Of a stretch of DNA of 36,241 nucleotides, positions 31,193 to 36,241 are shown in pieces. The first letter of the stretch is position 1; each line of letters starts with the position of its first letter. This DNA is from an uncultured Gemmiger sp. (lineage in GTDB: Bacteria; Bacillota; Clostridia; Oscillospirales; Ruminococcaceae). The stretch covers positions 1 to 36,241 of the forward strand of contig CALWNP010000026.1 of assembly GCA_944382835.1 (NCBI GenBank). Direction: 5' to 3'. The position numbers and the translations under genes are program-made. The notes under the pieces were generated by a model that was not told where the DNA came from, made no database searches, and saw only the letters and a program-made list of their open reading frames with translations.

Positions 31193-33499
31193 ATGCTATG
31201 TGTCCGCTGCAAAAAGAGAACGGCGGTCGTTTTTATACAACGCATGGAAAACGGGAAACCCATCCAGGAAGGCTACTGCCTGACCTGCGCCAAGGCCCTG
31301 CACATCAAACCGGTGGACGATTTGATGCAGCGGTTCGGGATGAGTGACCAGGACCTGGAAAACATGGAGGAACGGATGAGCAGCTTCCTGGAGGAAGCCG
31401 CCCAGGGTGGGCTGGTGCCCACCGATTCCGACGGCGACGAGGCCGACCAGGAGGACTTTGTCCCCGGCGGCAGCCCGGCCTTCCCCTTCGGCATCGGCGG
31501 GACCGCCCCGGCCGAGGAGAAAAAGAACGGCCGCGGCAAGAAAGACAAGGCCCCCAAGCGCAAGTACCTGGACAACTACTGCGAGAACCTGACCAAAAAG
31601 GCCAAGGAGGGCAAGACAGACCGGATCATCGGCCGGGACCGGGAGATCTACCGCACCATCCAGATCCTCTGCCGCCGCCAGAAGAACAACCCCTGTCTGA
31701 TCGGTGAAGCCGGCGTGGGCAAGACGGCCATCGCCGAGGGCATCGCCCAGCGCATCGCCGAGGGCAAGGTCCCGGCCCGCCTGCAGGACAAGGAGATCTA
31801 TCTGCTGGACCTGACCGCTCTGGTGGCCGGCACCCAGTTCCGCGGCCAGTTCGAGCAGCGGGTCAAGGGGCTGATCAGCGAGGTCAAGAGCGCCGGCAAC
31901 GTCATCCTCTTCATCGACGAGATCCACAACATTGTGGGGGCCGGCGATTCCGACGGGGCGATGAACGCCGCCAACATCATGAAACCCGCCCTCTCCCGGG
32001 GGCAGGTGCAGGTCATCGGCGCCACCACCTTTGCCGAATACCGCAAATATATCGAGAAGGACTCTGCCCTGGAGCGCCGGTTCCAGCCGGTCAAGGTGGA
32101 GGAGCCCAACATCAACGACACCATCGAGGTGCTCAAGGGCATCCGGGTCTACTACGAAAAGCACCACTGCGTCCGGGTGGCCGATCCCATCGTGACCAGT
32201 GTGGTCCAGCTGTCCGAGCGGTACATCACCGACCGCTATCTGCCCGACAAGGCCATCGACCTGCTGGACGAATCCTGCGCCTGCTGCAACCTGCGCCACC
32301 CCGAAATCACCGAGTATTTCCAGCTGCAGCGCCAGGTGGCCGACCTGGAAAACCAGGAGCATGATCTGGAAAACCCCGACCCCGACAACCAGGGGGACGG
32401 CGCGGTGGACTACGAGGAGCTGGCCAAGGTCAAGACCGAGCTGGCCCGGCTGCGGGAACGCCTGCCGGCGCTGGAGCTGCAGGTGGCCGACATCCAGGTG
32501 ACCATGGACGATGTGGCCCAGGTCATCGAGCTCTGGACCGGCATCCCCGCCGTCAAGATCAAGGAGAGCGAGTACGGCCGCCTCATGGGGCTGGAAGACG
32601 CCCTCAAGGCCAAGATCATCGGCCAGGACGAGGCGGTGCACAGCGTGGCCCAGGCGGTCAAGCGGGCCCGGGCGGATCTGTCCGGCCGGCATCGCCCTGC
32701 CAGCTTCATCTTTGTGGGCCCCACCGGCGTGGGTAAGACCGAGCTGGTCAAACAGCTGGCCAAACAGCTCTTTGACACGGTGGATCCGCTGATCTCCATT
32801 GACATGAGCGAGTATATGGAAAAGTACGCGGTCTCCCGCCTCATCGGGTCCCCTCCGGGCTACGTGGGCTACGACGAGGCCGGCCAGCTCACCGAGAAAG
32901 TCCGCCGCCATCCCTACAGCGTGGTCCTCTTTGATGAGATCGAGAAGGCCCACCCCGATGTGATGAACATTCTGCTCCAGATTCTGGACGAGGGCAAGAT
33001 CAACGACGCCCAGGGCCGCACGGTGGACTTTTCCAACACCGTCATCTGCATGACCTCCAATGCCGGCTCCACCGACCGGGTGGGGCTGACCGGCTTCAAC
33101 CGCACCGAGGAACAGGCCAGCCGGGAAAAGAGCATGAAGGCGCTGCAGGAGTTCCTGCGCCCCGAGTTCCTGGGCCGTGTGGATGAGGTCATTGTCTTCC
33201 ACCCGCTGGCCCAGGCCGATCTGGAAAAGATCGCCGCCCTGATGCTGGACGAATACAAGCCCGGCATGGCCACCCGCGGGGTGACCCTGGAATACACCCC
33301 GGCGGCCCTCACCGCCGTGGTGGCCGAGACCTCCACCCGGTTTGGTGCCCGGGAACTGCGCCGCACCATCCGCAAAGAGGTGGAGGACCCGGTGGCCGAG
33401 GCGATGATCGAGGGCAAGCTGCCCAGCGGCAGCACCGTGACCCTGGATGCCGAGGCGGGCAAGCCGGTTCTGCATCTGCCCCAGCCGGCCCAGGCATGA
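31193..33499 (+). CDS. clpE: ClpE-type AAA+ ATPase with N-terminal zinc finger
   Basis: This HSP100 unfoldase would feed substrates to ClpP or act as a disaggregase. The 768 residues begin with a four-Cys zinc finger (Cys3, Cys6, Cys29, Cys32), with no double Clp_N repeat. An acidic linker and a basic hinge ([15 protein letters not shown]) follow. The first AAA+ module has Walker [10 protein letters not shown] (about 171-179). A coiled-coil middle domain ([15 protein letters not shown] to [10 protein letters not shown]) comes next, then the second module with Walker [10 protein letters not shown] (about 509-517) and Walker [13 protein letters not shown]. Zinc finger plus missing Clp_N favours ClpE over ClpC or ClpB. 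The stop overlaps the next gene by 4 nt. ClpP is not in the window. Confidence 0.85.
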   Translation: MLCVRCKKRTAVVFIQRMENGKPIQEGYCLTCAKALHIKPVDDLMQRFGMSDQDLENMEERMSSFLEEAAQGGLVPTDSDGDEADQEDFVPGGSPAFPFGIGGTAPAEEKKNGRGKKDKAPKRKYLDNYCENLTKKAKEGKTDRIIGRDREIYRTIQILCRRQKNNPCLIGEAGVGKTAIAEGIAQRIAEGKVPARLQDKEIYLLDLTALVAGTQFRGQFEQRVKGLISEVKSAGNVILFIDEIHNIVGAGDSDGAMNAANIMKPALSRGQVQVIGATTFAEYRKYIEKDSALERRFQPVKVEEPNINDTIEVLKGIRVYYEKHHCVRVADPIVTSVVQLSERYITDRYLPDKAIDLLDESCACCNLRHPEITEYFQLQRQVADLENQEHDLENPDPDNQGDGAVDYEELAKVKTELARLRERLPALELQVADIQVTMDDVAQVIELWTGIPAVKIKESEYGRLMGLEDALKAKIIGQDEAVHSVAQAVKRARADLSGRHRPASFIFVGPTGVGKTELVKQLAKQLFDTVDPLISIDMSEYMEKYAVSRLIGSPPGYVGYDEAGQLTEKVRRHPYSVVLFDEIEKAHPDVMNILLQILDEGKINDAQGRTVDFSNTVICMTSNAGSTDRVGLTGFNRTEEQASREKSMKALQEFLRPEFLGRVDEVIVFHPLAQADLEKIAALMLDEYKPGMATRGVTLEYTPAALTAVVAETSTRFGARELRRTIRKEVEDPVAEAMIEGKLPSGSTVTLDAEAGKPVLHLPQPAQA

Positions 33500-34494
33500 T
33501 CCGGCGCCGGGCGCTGGGATGGCTGGCCGCCGCGGCGGTGGGGCTGCTGCTGGCGGGCTGTGTGGCCGGCCGGCGGGAGTTCTCCGCTGTCATCCCCGAG
33601 ATTGACTCCGGACGGTCCTCCACCGCCATCCCCCATATTCTCGACAACACCCAGGACCAGCAGCGCACCGAAGAGCAGAAAGCCTACGGCAGTGCCGGGC
33701 TCATCGCCTGGCCCACCGCGGTGGTCAGCGTCTATCTGGATTCCACCGACGGCACCGCCTGGGACGAGGCCTCCATCGCCGAGACCCGGGCCAAACTGGA
33801 CCTGGCGGTGGACTGGATTGATGGGCAGGCCGCCCGCTACGGCATGAGCACTACCCTCTACCACGACGACGGCACCGAGGACAGCGGTTTGTTTTACCGC
33901 GAAACCTTCGACGGCAGCTTTGTGGGCGGGGTGGACGGGGAGGAATCCGAAGCCCTCTATGCCCGGATTTCCGCCCTCTGCCGCAGCCTGGACAGCCGGG
34001 CGCTGCATCAAAAGTACAACACCTCCAGCGTGGCTTTTCTCTTCTTTCTGCCGGTGTCCGGCTCCTCTTACAGCATTGTGCACTATCTGGAGGACGGCAG
34101 CGCCAACTATTACGAGTACAGCATCCTCTATGCGGGGGATGCCTACACCGACGCCCCCGAAACCCCGGCGGTCTACGCCCATGAGCTGCTGCACCAGTAC
34201 GGGGCGCCGGATCTCTACGAGGGCAGCAGCGATTACTATGTCACCCCCATGCTCTCCCGGTATGTGGCGCTGCACTGGCCCGATGCCATCATGTACGACA
34301 CCTACAACCCCGACGGCAGCATGAGCTGGGACGAGATTCCCCAGCAGCTGTGCCCCCTGACGGCCTACCGCCTGGGGCTTTGCAGCGGCTTTGCGGGGCT
34401 GGAAAGCTGGCCCGACGTGGGCGGCAATCCGCCCGGCACCTTTGCTGAGGAAGCTGTGGAGGAAAGCGATCTGCGTCAGGAGGTGGCGGTATGA
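33496..34494 (+). CDS. Lipoprotein with metzincin-like HExxHxxGxxD signature
   Basis: The 332-residue protein has a basic start (MIRRR) and a hydrophobic core, with lipobox LLAGC, so Cys22 should be lipidated and the protein anchored outside the membrane. The segment AHELLHQYGAPDLY contains His229, Glu230, His233, Gly236 and Asp239, i.e. HExxHxxGxxD, a zinc-protease signature in which Asp would be the third ligand, as in snapalysin-type metzincins. I do not recognise a named family for the rest, and activity is inference from the motif. The start overlaps the Clp ATPase stop (ATGA) and the stop overlaps the AraC-type gene (ATGA), so all three are translationally coupled. Confidence 0.78.
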   Translation: MIRRRALGWLAAAAVGLLLAGCVAGRREFSAVIPEIDSGRSSTAIPHILDNTQDQQRTEEQKAYGSAGLIAWPTAVVSVYLDSTDGTAWDEASIAETRAKLDLAVDWIDGQAARYGMSTTLYHDDGTEDSGLFYRETFDGSFVGGVDGEESEALYARISALCRSLDSRALHQKYNTSSVAFLFFLPVSGSSYSIVHYLEDGSANYYEYSILYAGDAYTDAPETPAVYAHELLHQYGAPDLYEGSSDYYVTPMLSRYVALHWPDAIMYDTYNPDGSMSWDEIPQQLCPLTAYRLGLCSGFAGLESWPDVGGNPPGTFAEEAVEESDLRQEVAV

Positions 34495-35372
34495 GTGACG
34501 GTGTGTCGCGGGAAAATGTTCCCTTCCGGCTCACCGAGCTGGTCTGCGCCTCCCTCACCGAATGGCGCACCGGCGAGACCCTGCCCGCCCGCACCAGCGA
34601 GGCCTGGCAGCTGGTCTATCTGCGCAGCGGGGTCATTGAGGAGCAGTGCGACACCCATTGGATTACGGTGCGCCGGGGCGGACTGCTCTTTCACCAGCCC
34701 AACGAGCGGCATGCCATGCGGGCGGTGAGCGAGGTCCCGCCGGAGGTGCTGCGCATCGAGTTCCGGTGTGACGGTGCTGCCATGGACCTCTTCCGGGGCC
34801 GCAGCCTGGTGGCCAACGCGGGGGAAAAGGCCTGCCTGCGGGCGCTGAGCGCCAGTGTGGAGGAGGTCTTCGAGGCCCCCGACCAGCCCGACCAGCCGGC
34901 AGCCCTGCGGCAGGACGCCCCCTTCGGCGCCCAGCAGCTCATGGGGGTCCAGCTGATCTGGCTGCTCATCATGCTCACCCGGCGGCTGCGCCGCCCCCAC
35001 AAACCCTCCCCCCGCGCCCGGATGGAACAGGACCAGGCATCCCTGGTGGAGGCGGTGCGGCAGTACTTTGCCCACCACATCGAGCGGGAGCTGCGGCTGG
35101 AGGAGATCTGCACCGAAAACGAGTGCGGCCGGGTCCAGCTGCAGAACGCCTTCCGGGCCCGCACCAAGATGGGGCCGATGGAATATTTCGGCATGATGCG
35201 GCTGGAGCACGCCGGAACCCTGCTGGCCCAGGGCTACACCCCCGGCCAGGTGGCCCAGCGGATGCATTACAGCTCGGGGGCCTACTTTGCCCACCGGTTC
35301 AAGGAGGTCACCGGCCAGACCCCCAGCGCCTACCGCAAAAAACCGCAGCCGCTGCATTTGTGCAACAAATAG
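34491..35372 (+). CDS. AraC-family transcriptional regulator
   Basis: The 293-residue protein has an N-terminal cupin-like sensor region (about 10-100, with LVYLRSGVIEEQ and RRGGLLFHQPNERHAMRA) and a C-terminal AraC/XylS double helix-turn-helix (about 185-285). The latter includes LRLEEICTENECGRVQLQNAF, and YSSGAYFAHRFKEVTGQTPSAYR at the end. The cupin suggests a small-molecule ligand. It overlaps the metalloprotease-like lipoprotein by 4 nt. Targets are unknown: it could control its own operon or galE, whose promoter starts about 25 nt after this gene. Confidence 0.9.
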   Translation: MSDGVSRENVPFRLTELVCASLTEWRTGETLPARTSEAWQLVYLRSGVIEEQCDTHWITVRRGGLLFHQPNERHAMRAVSEVPPEVLRIEFRCDGAAMDLFRGRSLVANAGEKACLRALSASVEEVFEAPDQPDQPAALRQDAPFGAQQLMGVQLIWLLIMLTRRLRRPHKPSPRARMEQDQASLVEAVRQYFAHHIERELRLEEICTENECGRVQLQNAFRARTKMGPMEYFGMMRLEHAGTLLAQGYTPGQVAQRMHYSSGAYFAHRFKEVTGQTPSAYRKKPQPLHLCNK

Positions 35373-35396
35373 CTATGCGGCACGAAAAAACGTCTA

Positions 35397-35426
35397 TTCT
35401 CACGCTGCGCCGTGGGGGTATACAAT
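35397..35426 (+). promoter_or_regulatory. Probable galE promoter
   Basis: TACAAT (35421-35426), preceded by GTA, forms a good -10. The best -35 is TTCTCA (35397-35402) with an 18-bp spacer, which is weak and would fit an activator-dependent promoter. Confidence 0.5.
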
Positions 35427-35440
35427 AAAGCTGTCGGAAC

Positions 35441-35457
35441 GGGGAACTATCTTCCCC
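35441..35457 (+). other. Stem-loop at the 5' end of galE mRNA
   Basis: A perfect 6-bp stem (GGGGAA / TTCCCC) with a 5-nt loop lies 14 nt after the -10 box, at about +9 of the transcript and 20 nt before the AAAGGAG ribosome binding site. Confidence 0.5.
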
Positions 35458-35492
35458 CAAAATGTATATACCGTGCAAAAGGAGTGTTCACT

Positions 35493-36241
35493 ATGGCAAT
35501 TTTGGTCAGTGGCGGCGCCGGTTACATCGGCAGCCATACCTGTGTTGAACTGCTGCAGGCGGGTTACGACATCGTGGTGGCGGACAACTACTACAACTCC
35601 TGCCCCGAGGCCCTGGCCCGGGTCAAACAGATCACCGGCAAGGACTTCCGCTTTGTGGAGGCCGATATGACCGACAAGAAGGCCGTGGAGGCCATCTTCC
35701 AGGCCAACCCCGACATCGACTGTGTCATCCAGTTCGCCGCCTACAAGGCGGTGGGGGAGAGCGTCTCCAAGCCCATCGAGTACTACTCCAACAACCTGGC
35801 CTGCACCCTGAACATCCTGGACGTGATGCGCCGGCACAACTGCCACAACATCATCTTCTCCTCCTCGGCCACCGTCTACGGTGACCCTGCCAGCGTGCCC
35901 ATCACCGAGGACTTCCCGGTGGGCGGCACCACCAACCCCTACGGCACCACCAAGGTCTTCACCGAGCGCATCCTCACCGACTGCTGCAAGGCGGACCCCG
36001 AGCTGAATGTGGCGCTGCTGCGCTACTTCAACCCCATCGGTGCCCATCCCTCCGGCCTGATCGGCGAGGACCCCAACGGTATCCCCAACAACCTGGTGCC
36101 CTACATCGCCAAGGTGGCGGTGGGCAAGCTGGAGAAGGTCCATGTCTTCGGCAATGACTATCCCACCCCCGACGGCACCGGCGTGCGGGACTACATCCAT
36201 GTGGTGGACCTGGCCCGCGGCCATGTGGCGGCCATCCGCAA
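35493..36241 (+). CDS. galE: UDP-glucose 4-epimerase, 5' part (runs off window)
   Basis: GalE interconverts UDP-glucose and UDP-galactose (some members also act on the N-acetyl forms) using bound NAD. The 249 complete codons present show the Rossmann motif GGAGYIGSHT (7-16) and the IQFAAYKAVGESV loop. The catalytic SSSATVYG and YGTTK (Tyr-x3-Lys) follow, then ALLRYFNPIGAHPSGLIGEDP and GTGVRDYIHVVDLA. About 90 residues should lie beyond the window end. ATG at 35493 follows AAAGGAG. It could supply UDP-Gal or UDP-GalNAc for surface glycans, but there is no direct tie to the amidotransferase block 15 kb away. Confidence 0.95.
   Translation, partial: MAILVSGGAGYIGSHTCVELLQAGYDIVVADNYYNSCPEALARVKQITGKDFRFVEADMTDKKAVEAIFQANPDIDCVIQFAAYKAVGESVSKPIEYYSNNLACTLNILDVMRRHNCHNIIFSSSATVYGDPASVPITEDFPVGGTTNPYGTTKVFTERILTDCCKADPELNVALLRYFNPIGAHPSGLIGEDPNGIPNNLVPYIAKVAVGKLEKVHVFGNDYPTPDGTGVRDYIHVVDLARGHVAAIR

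Noticed and set aside
1-36241. CRISPR arrays, insertion sequences, integrases, attachment sites or prophage genes
   Set aside because: No direct-repeat array, transposase-like or integrase-like frame or tRNA-proximal integrase was seen; the tRNA-Val is flanked by ordinary terminators.

Overview
The window is GC-rich (roughly two thirds G+C by eye) chromosomal DNA with near-consensus sigma-A promoters, strong AGGAGG-type ribosome binding sites, a SpoIIE phosphatase, a group II ECF transporter core and a DUF5711 protein. Together these point to a high-GC Clostridia member, most likely of the gut Oscillospirales (Faecalibacterium / Gemmiger / Subdoligranulum type). The genus is inference. No phage, transposon, integron or CRISPR array is visible, and genes are tightly packed.

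Layout. (1) 1-5.1 kb: three aminoacyl-tRNA synthetases and a transcription factor, namely greA-lysS and trpS on the minus strand and divergent gltX on the plus strand. (2) 5.1-9.3 kb: a minus-strand cardiolipin synthase, divergent from spoIIE. (3) 9.5-11.6 kb: an EF-G paralogue whose GTPase motifs depart from translational EF-G. (4) 11.8-15.5 kb: the lower-glycolysis operon pgk-tpiA-gpmI, closed by a strong terminator. (5) 15.6-20.3 kb: the most unusual block. It holds two different PP-loop N-acetyl-sugar-amidotransferase-type (WbpG/PseA-like) genes, a 68-residue orphan, a Dabb-domain protein, and a HisF/HisH-like pair. This looks like a glutamine-fed amidation machine (HisH makes ammonia, HisF channels it, the PP-loop enzymes use it on a sugar) and not histidine biosynthesis. 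(6) 20.4 kb: tRNA-Val(GAC), then a minus-strand secreted CAP-domain protein with two DUF4214-like repeats and a Cys/His tail. (7) 22.4-31.1 kb: a long housekeeping run ruvC-ruvA-ruvB, a methyltransferase, ecfA1-ecfA2-ecfT, truA, a DUF5711 protein and a CvpA-family protein. (8) 31.1-35.4 kb: a three-gene unit with 4-nt overlaps: a ClpE-type AAA+ ATPase, a lipoprotein with an HExxHxxGxxD metalloprotease signature, and an AraC-family regulator. (9) 35.5 kb to the end: the 5' part of galE.

Two cross-cutting patterns stand out. The amidotransferase/HisFH block is the best candidate for a little-described system, because it has no neighbouring glycan-synthesis genes. Separately, at least five independent transcription units (greA, the second amidotransferase, the CAP protein, the Clp ATPase and galE) begin with a perfect stem-loop that lies within about 20 nt of the predicted transcription start. 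All functional calls are from reading the sequence alone; no searches were run.
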